Assembly: GCF_010093595.1 (NCBI RefSeq)
Contig: NW_022985450.1
Span: 950,154-1,014,153, forward strand
Source: Mytilinidion resinicola
Lineage: Eukaryota; Ascomycota; Dothideomycetes; Mytilinidiales; Mytilinidiaceae
DNA: 64,000 nucleotides
Direction: 5' to 3'
Numbering within the stretch: position 1 is the stretch's first letter; each line of letters opens with the position of its first letter. The position numbers and the translations under genes are program-made. Shown here in pieces: positions 44,483-55,213 of this stretch. The notes under the pieces were generated by a model. It was given only the letters and a program-made list of their open reading frames with translations, had not been told where the DNA came from and searched no databases.

Positions 44483-45708
44483 TTATCTTAACTCAAAATT
44501 GAATCCACCTGTATCATGGCGCGTATCGACTGCAGGCTCAGCGCTTAAGGCATGCCGTGCGACGGTGGGTGGGAACGTAAGGTCCTCGTGACTCCGGACA
44601 CCCTTTTGATATTTTGCTGGAACCGCCCTGACAGGGCCGGTGATCTCCGTCTCCAATCCAAGGCCATGCAGTTCGATGCTATCTTTGATTATGTGTCGTG
44701 GTGGCGACGCTGACCGGCGTTGTTGTTCAGAGACTTCCGGGGCAGAACTGACCAGAGTCCTGTGTGTGTAGGTGTACGTAAGGACATCGACACACCCGCA
44801 GGACGTCATGACGCATCCAGCGACCAGCAAGTATGCGTCTGGGAGGGTGTAACCACTCATTGCGATCATGCTACCGATGGCGAGTGGGCTGATTAGAACG
44901 AGATATGCACCTGCATACAGAAACATGTACCAGGTAGCTCTCCACAAGCTCTTCGTGGTGGCCGACTCGTATGATAGACCGCTTTTTGGGTCTTGCAGCT
45001 GATTCCGCATTCGATGAAAGAGGTACAGATAAATGCGGAGGGTTGACGCTTGGTCGATGAAGATCCACAAGTAGTGAAAGAAGAGACGCTCGGACTCGTA
45101 TTTCGGAGAAACCCAACACTAGATAGCGTTAGCGTGTAATTGTGAAAGATAATTCACAATGACATACCCAAGCTCCTGCCCGAGTGAAAAAAGAATTCTT
45201 GTGTAGGATGGGGCCAATGTTCGTCATTACTATGGCGAAGATCCAGATCGCAACAATGCTGAGAACGAGCGCGTTGAAACCAAGCTTATAGTCAAAACAA
45301 ATCAAGCAGAGAGTACTTCGTATGAACGGCGACGGCGAGGACAAAAGCTCCGCTGGCGACGTCCCCAATGTGTAGAAACCAAGCCTGTGTAAAACAGGCT
45401 GTCGTTGGAGCTATGATCTTGCCTAAGCCGACCCAATGCCATGAGATCATGAGCGCCAGTGCCGGTTGAAAGTCTGCAATGAGAAGATTCAAAATGAAAA
45501 GCACATATTGGTTCGCCTGAATGTATTGCCTGTAGCAATACCTCCAGGTGTAGAGGCAGTGCGCAATCAACGCTATGAGCACAGAGGTCGAGAGGACGGA
45601 AAAGGTCGCGAAGATGGCCACGCCAATGAGACCTTCTCTCATCCCTCGAGGCATCGGATCAATAGAGTATGGAAATGGAAACATCTCGGCACGACTATTG
45701 AATGCCAT
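44483..45708 (-). CDS. Fungal 7TM G-protein-coupled receptor-like protein, frame disrupted
   Basis: Exons 45708-45168 and 45118-44483 are clear; the join gives GAWCWVSPKYESERLFFHYLW. The start is MAFNSRAEM at 45708. Conserved helix 2/3 text NQYVLFILNLLIADFQPALALMISWHW and CFTQAWFLHIGDVASGAFVLAVAVHT is typical of a Git3/cAMP-receptor-like class of fungal GPCRs. Helices 4-7 follow, then a basic cytosolic tail. Directly after AVAVHT the frame must shift by one base (45312-45325) to continue into STLCLICFDYKLGFNALVLSIVAIW. Alternatively a 58-nt GT-AG intron at 45316-45259 keeps the frame open, but it deletes intracellular loop 2 and fuses helices 3 and 4. I favour a disrupted gene or a sequence error. 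The ligand is unknown. Confidence 0.7.
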
Positions 45709-45978
45709 ATCGGAGGAATTCGGTAATGTAGCGCTTTGAGTGCGAGAAATGGTGCACAAACGGTTAAGAGAGGCCTAAGTTACGGCCAGAATGGCAACGA
45801 ACAGCTGAGCAGAACTGCATCGAGTAGTGTAGAGTACCGGCGATGGTTTCCATGGTAGGAGAGAAGGTGCATTACCAAAATGTGGAGATGTTAAGTTCCC
45901 CGACTATGGGAGCGCGGGTCCTTGCGCAGGGTCCATTAGTGTCTCATGCTGATCCGCAGCCACAGCAGACAAAGGGTA
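45709..45978. promoter_or_regulatory. Receptor upstream region
   Basis: 270 bp upstream of the receptor ATG, bounded by the MITE insertion. No ORF is seen. Confidence 0.35.
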
Positions 45979-46216
45979 CAGTAAAACGTCGTTATAGGGG
46001 TCGGTGACTAGGGGTATTATCACTCTTTACGTAAGGTCGCGTGTGAGGGATTTGTAAGCAAGTCTGTCCCAAAACAGCCCAAAACGGCCCAAAAAGGGGG
46101 CGGCTGAGGGGCTACGGACCACTCTCTAATGATATAGGAGGCAAAATCTTACAATCCAGCAATCTGTATCACTGTATATCACTATACACCGGTATCACTA
46201 TACCGAGGTTTTACTG
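45979..46216. mobile_element. 238-bp MITE with pogo/Fot-type inverted termini and TA target duplication
   Basis: The left end starts CAGTAAAACgTCGtTATAG and the right end, read inverted, starts CAGTAAAACcTCGgTATAG. Both are flanked by TA (45977-45978 and 46217-46218), the target duplication of Tc1/mariner-superfamily elements. CAGTAAAAC-like ends are typical of fungal pogo/Fot derivatives. No ORF is inside. The right arm has repeated TATCACT words that can fold back on themselves. Confidence 0.78.
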
Positions 46217-47088
46217 TATGCACAGAAGCTTTGGCGTTATCTTGACGGCATATCAGCCGAACAGATGCTGCCACCTAATGCGCCAATAGCAGGCGGGCCG
46301 ATCCCTCCACGGCCCCGTGCATCTCGCGAGCCCCATGCACCTCCCTGGTCTCGCTGGCGGCGCTGCGTTTTCTGCTTTGGTGTGCACTGCGGCACTTGGG
46401 CAGTTGAATGAATCAGGAGACCCGCGCCAGAAACTGTTGACAGCGAAACAGCAATCTGTGACACTAGTTGCATGCCTGTTCGCTGGCTCGAGCCAGGGGA
46501 GCTACAACCCAAATTGGGCATCATACTTCCAACGGATCAGCTTGATAAAGCAACTTCTCCACATGTCGTATTCGCTGCTGGCAACGAAGTTGTCACCGCG
46601 TGTGAGACATTTCTTCAGCATGACACCCATGACATTGAGCTCCAGCAGCGTTTCGCCCACGGAAGGCTCGACGTCCCGCATGCGTTGGATTTGCTGCTCG
46701 ACGATCCCTTCATGCAGACGGTAAAGCAAAGTCACCTGCTTCTCTGCGTCATCTTCTTGGTAGTCCCGGCGGAAGATCTCTCGCCTGTAAGTTCCGCAGG
46801 CCTCGCCCCATGGTCTTCCCTGGCAGGTAACATAGAGGTCGAGCTGGAAAAGTATTCCATCGACTTCGAGCATGTATATATGAGGATGAAGGTGAAACAA
46901 TGCATTAAACGAGGTAAGTTATGTATTGGATAAGCATCTATCTAGGCTACGTACGCCGTATATATACTCTGTGTATATGGAGGCTTACTAAGCCGTACCG
47001 TAGAACTGTAAGGGCGAAGTATAGGAACCGTGTTACTCAGGTTGAAATTGATGTGAACTCTGATTTCTATGGGTGTCTAGCTCGTTGT
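46217..47088. other. Unassigned region with open minus-strand ORF
   Basis: A minus-strand open frame (46900-46502) encodes a 132-residue stretch with helical, charged segments (LHEGIVEQQIQRMRDVEPSV) followed by a Gln/Arg/Gly-rich frame at 46524-46237. No family is recognised. Given the transposon context it may be a gag-like or orphan remnant. 46920-47088 is A/T-rich and non-coding. Confidence 0.3.
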
Positions 47089-47854
47089 TTATATACTAGG
47101 GGAAGGAGGGGGGCCAGCCCCGGGGGCATAACGTGGTATCTCTTCCTGACGCGTTACTTGATTCATCCTGTTTCCTGATACAGTACTGATACCGTGCTGC
47201 AGCACTGCTGTTGCACTACCTGTTACTTCCTCCTGTATCAGCATGCTATCCTGATACGTTACTGCATATGAGTTGCTGACCCTAGGTTGTAGTGCTGCAA
47301 CCCGAGTGTAGAGCTTCAAGCGTTTTGCGAGATTTCTGATGAAATAGGTGGCCTGAACCCGTTCGTAGGTTCTGTAGAGTCCAGCGTGAGATTGAGTATC
47401 GTGGCACTCTCTAAAGATGTCGCCTTCCAAGGCCTTCCGTCGAGTGCGTCTATGTGGTAGATGAGGCCTTGGTGTATGAAGAACGTGATTCCCGGCGGGC
47501 TTGCGTTCGAGGCCTCAGGTTTGTAGGCTTTGGCGCCTGCTTCTGAGAATACTGTAAGTAGAGCGCGTACACCCAGTGCTTGTCCGTAACGTAAGCCTGG
47601 ATCAGCTGGTCGCGAAAGTCGTCTGCAAGCTCTATAACCGACAGGTTGAACGTAAAAAGCTCCTCAAGCGTGTCGGACGAGCTGTCGGCAGGCCGGCGGT
47701 TAGGGAGGCGGGACAAGGCATCTGGGACTATGTGCTGTTTCCCGGAGCGGTGAGTTAGGTAAGCATGTCTAGCTTTGTGGGGTAAGCTCAGTGTATCATG
47801 TGATCCATCCTGTGCACGGATCTTCGAACTCGATGCTAGTGGGCGAGGAGTCAC
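47089..47854 (-). mobile_element. Ty3/gypsy retrotransposon pol remnant
   Basis: Minus-strand fragments read LTHRSGKQHIVPDALSRLP, matching the end of the RNase H/tether region. FRDQLIQAYVTDKHW comes next, then GDIFRECHDTQSHAGLYRTYERVQATYFIRNLAKRLKLY. The last matches the H2C2 zinc-finger of gypsy integrase; the Cys pair is lost or out of frame. Reverse transcriptase and integrase core are absent. Stop codons and a frame change lie between the fragments (around 47430-47450). The element is dead. Confidence 0.8.
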
Positions 47855-48113
47855 GAGGATGGTTTGTCGAAGAGCGATTGGGACGGGTTTGGCATAGGGT
47901 TCGGCGGATTTCTAGCGCCGAGGCGCGTTGACGTTATTCCGGTCCAGCTTCCTGAGCTTGCAGCCGTCGTGCCTCCATCGTTGCATTCCCTTCCTTAACT
48001 TTTGCTCCTGACATTGCATATTTATTCCCATTCATTCATGTTTCTACACGTCTCTATGAGATACTACGCAACCGCAAATAGCTAATATCAAATCGAGCAA
48101 CCTAAGAGCGACG

Positions 48114-48521
48114 TTAACTACTTGCGTGGAGACACGCAGGGCATCGCTCATGACCACATCCAGCGCAGCTCCCTTCTGTAGAGAGCTTGACCCGACATTG
48201 GCAGGAACAACAGTGGCGATTAGGTCTTATCCTAGGGCACCTTTCCAGCAGCTTCTCTGCTAAATCTTCAGCTCTTCTAACTTCCCTCTCGATTTTGAGA
48301 TTTGCGGGAAGTGTATCTAGATCTAGACTGTCTTCATTTGCTGTTGCTGTTCCGGTATTCACTCCGCGTACTGTATCTACAGTGGTATCTGAGGTGGTAT
48401 CTTCGGTAGGTGCGGGGGCGTATTTGGCTGTCTTCTTTCGATCGCCTGTAGCCTCTCCTACTGCCTCTGCAGATCTTCGTTTACGAAGACGAGGTGATGG
48501 AGGACTCAGCGAATCTGGCAT
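48114..48521 (-). CDS. Small Cys-rich zinc-finger-like protein, hypothetical
   Basis: A 135-residue frame starts MPDSLSPPSPRLRKRR. It has a basic, Ser/Thr-rich N-terminal half, a central helix (LKIEREVRRAEDLAEKLLERC) and a C-terminal Cys cluster, CCSCQC...CAGCGHERCPAC. The cluster could bind one or two zinc ions. Similar short proteins with a terminal CxxC-x-CxxC cluster are common among orphan fungal genes. It lies beside transposon remnants, so it may be lineage-specific. No function can be assigned. Confidence 0.5.
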   Translation of the reverse strand: MPDSLSPPSPRLRKRRSAEAVGEATGDRKKTAKYAPAPTEDTTSDTTVDTVRGVNTGTATANEDSLDLDTLPANLKIEREVRRAEDLAEKLLERCPRIRPNRHCCSCQCRVKLSTEGSCAGCGHERCPACLHASS

Positions 48522-48994
48522 AATTCCCTGTCTTCGCAGCTAAAATCAATAGCAGTTCATTAGCTTTCTTATCAAAAGAGAGATCGAATACTGCTGTTCT
48601 TACCGTAAATAACGGCAGCAAAACTGGGAATCAAAATTCCAAGGGGCTAAAGCCTTTAAATGTAGAAACCTTGCACCTTGTATTCGTTAGGGATGCGCCC
48701 GAATCATTCAAGTGTGCCCCAATATGAAGCATTGGAGACCCATTCCTTGTAGCGTTCCTCTCCGCTCGACATTCGACGTATGTGGGCCCGGAGTCGGCGA
48801 GCAGAAGCATGGCTCAACGAAATCGAGACGCTGTAGAGAAACAATGTTCAACAGTTCTGTGCGAGAACTGGAGCTAAGACCGGACACTGTATACCAAAGC
48901 CTTGATATTCTGCCTCTTGATAAGAATCGATCTATATGCGTAGAGCATACCGCCAAATATTACCAACGCAAAAACCAGTTTCAGAAGGTGAGCA
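48522..48994. other. Spacer without supported gene
   Basis: 473 bp. Overlapping short ORFs have no domain and no conserved motif. Confidence 0.4.
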
Positions 48995-49468
48995 TTAAAG
49001 AGATTTGCTAACTGTCTCGTGATGGGCTTCTGGCACAAGAGCAGAGATATGCAAGCTAAAGAGGGTAGGATACAAAAGAAGTTGCAATTCAGAAATGGAT
49101 CTAATATATAATCGAATCTTCCCCCCCCCTTTTTTTTCCCAGCCAATTCCAGGTTCAAAACCGAAAAATATCCTGATCCTTTCTCCCCCTACAGCAACAT
49201 CCAGGTCAAGGTGTCTCTCATTACGTGCTCGGTATTGTTCGACCTTTATGGGACCCATGTGGTGCATGATATGCGTTTGTGCACCCATCATCGGCTGAGG
49301 CATTGTTTGCTGCTGCATCCAACATGACTGGCATTCGGCATGTACCACTGGTGACCTCCAGGGCCCTGGATCATCGGCACGATTATATCCTCGGTGCTCC
49401 TCCTCTAGATACGGCGAGTAACCTGATACAGGAGTGCTATAGCCCGGCATGGGCTGCATGGGTTCCAT
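48995..49468 (-). CDS. Hypothetical Met/Gln/Tyr-rich small protein
   Basis: A minus-strand frame of 157 residues begins MEPMQPMPGYSTPVSGYSPYLEEEHRGYN and contains QSCWMQQQTMPQPMMGAQTHIMHHM. Composition of the first 90 residues is unlike random reading, but the tail after the homopolymer tract at 49120-49140 (GWEKKGGGK) looks non-coding. An upstream exon may exist, because the frame is open before the Met. No family is recognised. Confidence 0.3.
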   Translation of the reverse strand: MEPMQPMPGYSTPVSGYSPYLEEEHRGYNRADDPGPWRSPVVHAECQSCWMQQQTMPQPMMGAQTHIMHHMGPIKVEQYRARNERHLDLDVAVGGERIRIFFGFEPGIGWEKKGGGKIRLYIRSISELQLLLYPTLFSLHISALVPEAHHETVSKSL

Positions 49469-49578
49469 GGGCTGCTGGGCTACTGGTGCGTTTTCTATTA
49501 GGCGTATTAGTGGCGCGGTCTCGTGTATGTATGTGCATGTAGGGTGCTACAACTGCCACTGGTCGGATTGTAAAATAT

Positions 49579-49937
49579 GTGGGGGAGAGAAGGGCGCGTG
49601 GTGCGTGTAAGTGGGCCTGGGCAGGGTCGGGGAGGACCTTCTCCTGTAATCCTCATTATTGTGCTTTAAAAAAGCGTAAACGCCGCGTTACTACTATTCC
49701 TCAATTCGACGGAATCGATCTCTACACCGTTCCAATATCCTCACCCAAGGAGTTGTGGACCAAGCTTCGGGACAATAGTGTTATCATTCATCACGGCCAG
49801 TACACCCAGAATGGGAATGTTTTACACATCGGACTCGAAGGACCGCGCGACTTGCTAGAAGGTTTTGGATTGATCCTTGCCTCTATGTAAGTATTTTATA
49901 CCGTTTGATTCATTTACTAACGTTCTGGTGTAGGTAA
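49579..49937 (+). CDS. Possible small gene with intron splitting its last sense codon
   Basis: A frame open from about 49579 reads RVTTIPQFDGIDLYTVPISSPKELWTKLRDNSVIIHHG and ends EGFGLILASM. A good GTAAGT donor at 49887 and a TAG acceptor at 49933 with a CTAAC branch point flank a 47-nt intron after AT. The following G-TAA restores ATG-stop, so spliced and unspliced forms end identically. The initiating ATG is not resolved and no family is recognised. Confidence 0.3.
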
Positions 49938-50294
49938 TCCACGCTTTTTCCTGTCTATGAGGTGAAGTTTGGGGACTTGCACTTATATTCTTCGATTACA
50001 AAACGGGACATGAGGGCGTCAGAAAGAGATGGGGCACTAGCAGGTCTCCTCAACTCCACTTTGCAATTGCTCTCCTTTTTCCTATCTCTACGTTACTTGT
50101 TATCCCTCTTAACTAGTGTGTAACGCGCATAAGAATCTGCTTTTGTGCCAAATTGTAGTAGCCAGGTCGCTGGCCTCACATACCTCTCTTATGCGGATTT
50201 ACACATCCTCATCATTATACTTCCAACTTTTCCGCCATATTATTCCGTCTCTGAGCAACTGTAATCCCGCTAGGTATACACATGCATTCAATAG

Positions 50295-50639
50295 TCATGG
50301 CGGTTGACGTACCTGTGCGAATTCCCTCTCCCAGCAGGGCTTGCACCAAATCTTCATACACTTATTGCACCAATATGCATATTTGTGTTGAGTGTCACAA
50401 CAAAGAGTGCAGGAAGTACCCATATCTCGGGTGCGGTACTCAATCGTATGCTGGAAGACCGAGTATAAGTTTGGACCAAATGCTTCTTCACATTCGGGAT
50501 GGCGTTGAATACCCATTTCCTCAATGTGTGGGAATATGCAAGCAATCACTAATAAGTACCGTGAGCTGATTGTCCAGTTCTCTGTCCCCTCTGGCTGAAT
50601 GTGCTTTATATTGCCCGCTTCGCAGAGGACGGTAGGCAA
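50295..50639 (-). CDS. Possible small Cys-rich ORF
   Basis: A minus-strand frame of 114 residues ends with SCTLCCDTQHKYAYWCNKCMKIWCKPCWEREF, a CxxCC-CxxC-CxxC cluster that looks like a zinc-binding module. The upstream part is not diagnostic. It could be an orphan gene or a remnant of a transposase zinc finger. Confidence 0.3.
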   Translation of the reverse strand: MPTVLCEAGNIKHIQPEGTENWTISSRYLLVIACIFPHIEEMGIQRHPECEEAFGPNLYSVFQHTIEYRTRDMGTSCTLCCDTQHKYAYWCNKCMKIWCKPCWEREFAQVRQPP

Positions 50640-50994
50640 TCTAATAACGGGAGAGGTGTTCCCATGCGTAGCCGCGTGGAAAGCGGGTCATTGGATCCAC
50701 GCAGGCTGAACGATTCTGAAAACCCGCAGAGACAGCGCGATTGAGAGTGGAACTGGGGATGACGTCACGGCGAAACCCGTTCACCACTGTGTGGAAACAA
50801 GGGAGTACGCACAGAGGCCCATGCACGTGCACGCTAGGAGCGCCCATTCTCAACAAAGAGAGTGACAAGCAGCTGCGCTTTGTTCGCCAGCGAGTTTGCG
50901 ATGGGTAGGCTGGAGCATGGTGTTAATGTTCGGCCCTCGAAGAGCGGGGTTGTGCCAAGAGCCACCTCAGCTCAAGCTCATGATGTCCTCATAA
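50640..50994. other. Spacer upstream of truncated P450
   Basis: No ORF matching the missing N-terminal half of the P450 is found here, which supports real 5' truncation of the fragment that follows. Confidence 0.4.
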
Positions 50995-51705
50995 ATTATC
51001 ACCTCCTTGCTGACTGGAGCTAGTGATTCATCCCGGGCTTCCTTCATCGCCATATTCCGGTTCATGGCCAAGTACCCTGAGCACGCGGAGAAGGTGTATG
51101 CTGAGCTTCAAACCGTTGATATCCACGATGCCAATGCGCTCGCTTCCCTGTCCCATATGACTGCAGTCATTAAGGAGTGCTTACGACTGTTGCCCCCGGT
51201 TCTCACGGGTAATGGTCGAGTCACTGGTCCTGGGGGCTTGGTTATTGATGGCACATTTATCCCCGCGTACACTAAAGTCAACGCTCCCAAGTATGTACTT
51301 TAGAGACGTAAGTAAAAGTCATACCTCAAGACGACTGATATCTAATCCTCCGCTTAGTTCCTGAAGCCTTCATACACCCAGACGACTTCATCCCCGAGAG
51401 ATGGTACTCTCGACCGGAACTCATCATCGACAAGCGCGCCTTTCGTCCCTTTGGCGTCGGTAAGCTTCAAACCCTCTCCCCGTCCAGACGTTTCGTAACA
51501 TTGCCAAGGAAACCGCACCTGCGTCGGCAAGACGTTCGCATGGCTGGAGCTTCGTCTCGTGACTGCGATCCTATTGCATCATTTCACGGTCGAGTTTGCG
51601 CCGGGATACAATGAGGATGACATCTTCACAGGACTGAAGGACCATGTCACTGCGCAGCCGGGAAGAACAATGTGCTTGTTCCATCCTAGGACGGCAGCAA
51701 AGTAA
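50995..51705 (+). pseudogene. Cytochrome P450, C-terminal fragment
   Basis: The frame opens at 50995 with helix I (LLTGASDSSRASF). It continues through the ExxR motif (ECLRLLPP), a PERW motif and, after a 49-nt intron (51460-51508), the heme loop FGVGNRTCVGKTFAWLELRL, ending GRTMCLFHPRTAAK. A second intron (51308-51357) precedes LPEAFIHPDDFIPERW. The heme Cys and ExxR pair are intact. The N-terminal half, including membrane anchor and helices A-H, is missing. An in-frame TAG lies at 51301-51303 after NAPKYVL. Helix I has Ser-Asp-Ser-Ser in place of the usual acid-Thr pair. It lies upstream of a disrupted prenyltransferase in what seems a degraded metabolite locus. Confidence 0.85.
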
Positions 51706-52564
51706 AGAATGTGGATTGATGAGATACGAGGTACAAGATATTCCCGCCGTTGGGTGGGATTCTGCAACAGAGCTCGAGAATTTCCCTCTTCCCCGTCGTC
51801 CCTCTTCCTTTCTTTTTCTACGTCGCAAGTAGCTTCGGGAGGTAAGCGTGCTATTGTCCCCTCAGACTTTAGGAACTCGAAGTAGCGATCACGGATACTA
51901 TTACACATCACGCGCATCTCCCTCAGCAACTGAAACTTCAGGAGTTCCGCGACAGCCTTTGTGAAATGTGAAAAGAGTCAATGACTGGTGTTACCTCTGC
52001 AGCCGTTACTCTAACTGCGGTCTCCGCTCTAGCCGCCTTTCCCTTATCCAATCCGTCACTTGGTAATATGTGCTACCGCACGACCCACTTGTGCCCCCCG
52101 TTCCACTACATAACCGCGGATACCAAGTCCCAATGTACATCCCGAAAAATTTGCTTTCGGCCCTCCGCCGTCCCCATAGACCACACTAATTAAACGTTAC
52201 TAGCACGCAAAACTGCCGCTCCAGTGAAGACAAACCCCGTAACATCTCGAATCCTCCTCGCCACACCCAGCTTCAAGACGGTCCGCCCGCCTCTAGCAGA
52301 CCGCCGTATCCGTCGTGCAAGAAGGATCGAAACAGCGGTGAGGCTGAAGATATCTTCGCGACTGTGCCTTTTACCCTTTCACTAGCTCATCATAAACGTG
52401 ATAAAACGTAGGAGCAAGAGCCTAAAGCAGCAATGAGAGAGAGCTCGCGCGTGCGGGAGGTGAGTCGTTGCGAGTATAGATAGCCAGGACTTGAGATCGG
52501 ACAACTCGGCCATCAGTTTCAATCTATCATCTTCATTATGTCTACAACTTGCTGTTTGATTTAG
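51706..52564. other. Intergenic, prenyltransferase promoter side
   Basis: About 860 bp. A minus-strand open stretch (51929-51579) is antisense to the P450 fragment. No gene is supported. Confidence 0.4.
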
Positions 52565-53631
52565 ATGGCTGCTGATAAGTTAAACTTCCGGGTGAGCGGT
52601 TCAGATGGGTGCTCGTCCGACGTCGCTGTCCCTCAGACATCAGTCCACCCGCAGGCTTCCCACTTATTGCGTACCCCCAAACTTAACCTGCTCTCCACCC
52701 TGCGATTCAATTTCTACAACCTCTACCTCATCACAATCGAAGACACTCCCACATTTATCCTCCCAAACACCATTTTTGGTCTTTCAAGCGCCCTGACCCC
52801 TTCTCTTACCAACTGCACCAGCCATGCCTCCCCAGTCACCCCACTCCCTCGGAATTTGCTACTCCAAGCAGTCATCCACACCCTCCTCTTCAACTGGACC
52901 AACCTCCTCCTCTTCGACCTCTCCAACCAACGGCTCACCTGCGCCGAAGATCGTCTGAACAAACCCTGGCGTCCTATCCCCTCTGGTCGCATGACCGCCG
53001 TTACCATGCGCCGCTGGCTCATCTGCTGCATCCCGCTCGTTCTAGCCTACAACCACTTTATCCTCAGCACCGGCGGAGAAACGGCGGTATTGATAATCCT
53101 GACGTGGTGCTACAACGATCTCGGCGGCGGCGATGAGAATTGGCTCGTTAGGAACGGGATCATCGCGTGCGCGTTTGGGGGTTATAATCTCGGCAGTCTC
53201 CTCCGAGTTTCAGCAGGAACACTCTACCCTACCTCATCTCTGTCCCCTAGAATGGGCGTAGAAGTCTCCCACCTCGGCCTCACCTGGACTACCCTCGTCT
53301 CGACCGTAATCTTCAGCACAATGCACGTTCAAGACATGAAAGACGTTGCTGGCGATCTCGCGCAAGGCTGCCGCTCGCTTCCCATCGTGTATGGACGCCA
53401 GGTTGCGGGGTGGAGTGTTGCGGTTCCGTGGTGGTGTGGTCGGTTGTGTGTGTTTAGTTTTGGGCGTCGAAGAGGGCGGTGGTGGTGGTGGGCCCGCTGG
53501 GATTGGGGATTTGGGTTGCGTGGAGGTGTGTGAGGAGGAAAGGCGCGAGGGAGGATAGGAGAGCGTGGCAGTTTTGGTGTGCGTGGATGGCGGTGGTGTA
53601 TTTGATGCCGCTGCTTGAGGGGAGGGGATAG
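52565..53631 (+). pseudogene. UbiA-family prenyltransferase, disrupted near the 3' end
   Basis: The frame from ATG 52565 encodes a membrane prenyltransferase of the fungal UbiA type. RFNFYNLYLITIEDTPTFILPNTIFG comes first. The first Asp-rich region follows, DLSNQRLTCAEDRLNKPWRPIPSGRMT, then the second, STMHVQDMKDVAGDLAQGCRSLPIVYGR. The family transfers an isoprenyl chain to an acceptor. After GWSVAV the frame changes at about 53427 (one base missing) into VVVWSVVCV, meets TAG at 53455-53457, then continues in the same frame as FWASKRAVVVVGPLGLGIWVAW...MPLLEGRG to 53631. A GT-TTTAG intron (53402-53457) would also restore the frame. However, it would remove sequence resembling the conserved helix WSVAVPVVVWSVV, so I favour disruption. 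Catalytic Asp motifs are intact. Confidence 0.82.
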
Positions 53632-55213
53632 TGGTGTTGCAGGGAGCGGCGGGCTCCGCAGTATAACGTTCGTTAGGGGGAGGTCAAAAGGACCGTTACG
53701 TGGTGGCGTTCCGACTAGATATATTGTAGTAGTGCCGAGACTTAGGACGCCCTAAATCTTCATTTGCTCCATTTTGGGTCTATCACGATTGCCGTTTGGG
53801 GCGTTTCAAACCGCTTTGAAATGCCGCAAACACTTTTTGACAATTGATGTAGGCTTGCTAAACACGTTGATATTCGGGACACGTCCCTGCTAGGCTATCC
53901 CTATGTTCGGCACCACTCCAGGGCTATTCGACGGATGTTGGGAACTCCCCGAGCATGAAACCAGAAGCTGCATCTGGAACGGGATCGTAACGCAGGAAAT
54001 GGCGATTCTGCTGGGGCGACTTGGCCTGCTGGGAGAGTGGAATGGTCAGATTTCCCACACACATTGTCTAGGTGTGAAGCTACTGCGATGAACCAGGGGG
54101 AAGCCGAGACGTAAGCAATTGGCGCAATACTGGCATCTCCGCAGGGATGAGCGTCTAGCTTGTTCGACCGAGTGGCCCCAGTCTTTGCTAAGGTTCCTGG
54201 GAGAAAAGTCTTTACAGGTTCCATTGAACTCTAATAGATTTGTCACGTTAGAGGCGTTAGAGAATAGTCGGTAGCGACGGGGCTTCGGGCGCTCGTCCGA
54301 ATGTACCCCGCGATGTCGAGATGAGACGGTAGCGAGAACGTATTGCGGCGCCGTAGAAGCATTCGCCCGCGAGGTTTCGGTCGATGCGAGTGGATGGTGA
54401 ATGGGACAGAGTTGGTTGGTGGAAGGACCAAGGGGACGTTTGGGCCTGGGGAATCCATGTGCATCGTGGCACCCCAACCGCACTTCAGGGGCTCGCTGTC
54501 TCTCCCTGCCGTCTTCTGCACCAAGACCCTGAGACCCGTTCGAAAATCCGGGGCCCATGTGTCACAGCTCCTCAGTCTCCCCTGCTGCGAACATATCCGG
54601 CCAGCAAAGAGCCGCCCGTGAGTGTGAGCACCACTCGCGACTGTCACGGCATTTCCCGTACCCCGGCGACTGCAAAGTTTGTTCATCCGTCGCACTCGGC
54701 TTTGCTGCATCCCACCCAGCTCGTCTTGATACGCATATTGTGGCTTTCTCATACGAGTTTGGTTAAGGACAAAGCTGGCATCGTCATCCACAGGGGGCCC
54801 CTCTTCGCCTTCTCTCGGTTTCTTCGGGTGCGGAGACCGCAATGCCGGCCCACTTGATCAGGATAGCTCACACTTGAAACGTTTCTCTGTAGGCTGCAGC
54901 AGCTCTCGCCATCTGGTGGGGCAGTCCGTGCTACTGAGTGCATTGAAGACTCTATCCCAATGGTTTCTGTCCTCTACGTAGACCGCCGTCAACTGTACCG
55001 GCTGGAACCTCTCAAACCACTAGATGTAAGGAAATCTCACGTTGGGTTCAGGCACCGAATGCTCTTCACGCTACTCTCCTGCTCTCACATCTAGGCTACT
55101 TTTCGAACCTTCCAACCTTCAGATACCTCTAGGTAGTCTTTGCATCTAGCCTCTACCAAGACGGTGCAAGACGACTTGGTCCTCGTGCGGGACACTCCAC
55201 GCTGGGCATAGGC
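53632..55213. other. 1.6 kb region without supported gene
   Basis: Open frames exist on both strands at 54243-54857, but neither has a recognisable domain or matching splice pattern, and they are antisense to each other. 53740-53880 is A/T-rich. It may contain decayed pathway genes beyond recognition. Confidence 0.35.

Noticed and set aside
54243..54857. Opposing ORFs of 199 and 157 residues
   Set aside because: They are antisense to each other and neither shows family text or splice signals. A decayed gene is possible but cannot be shown.
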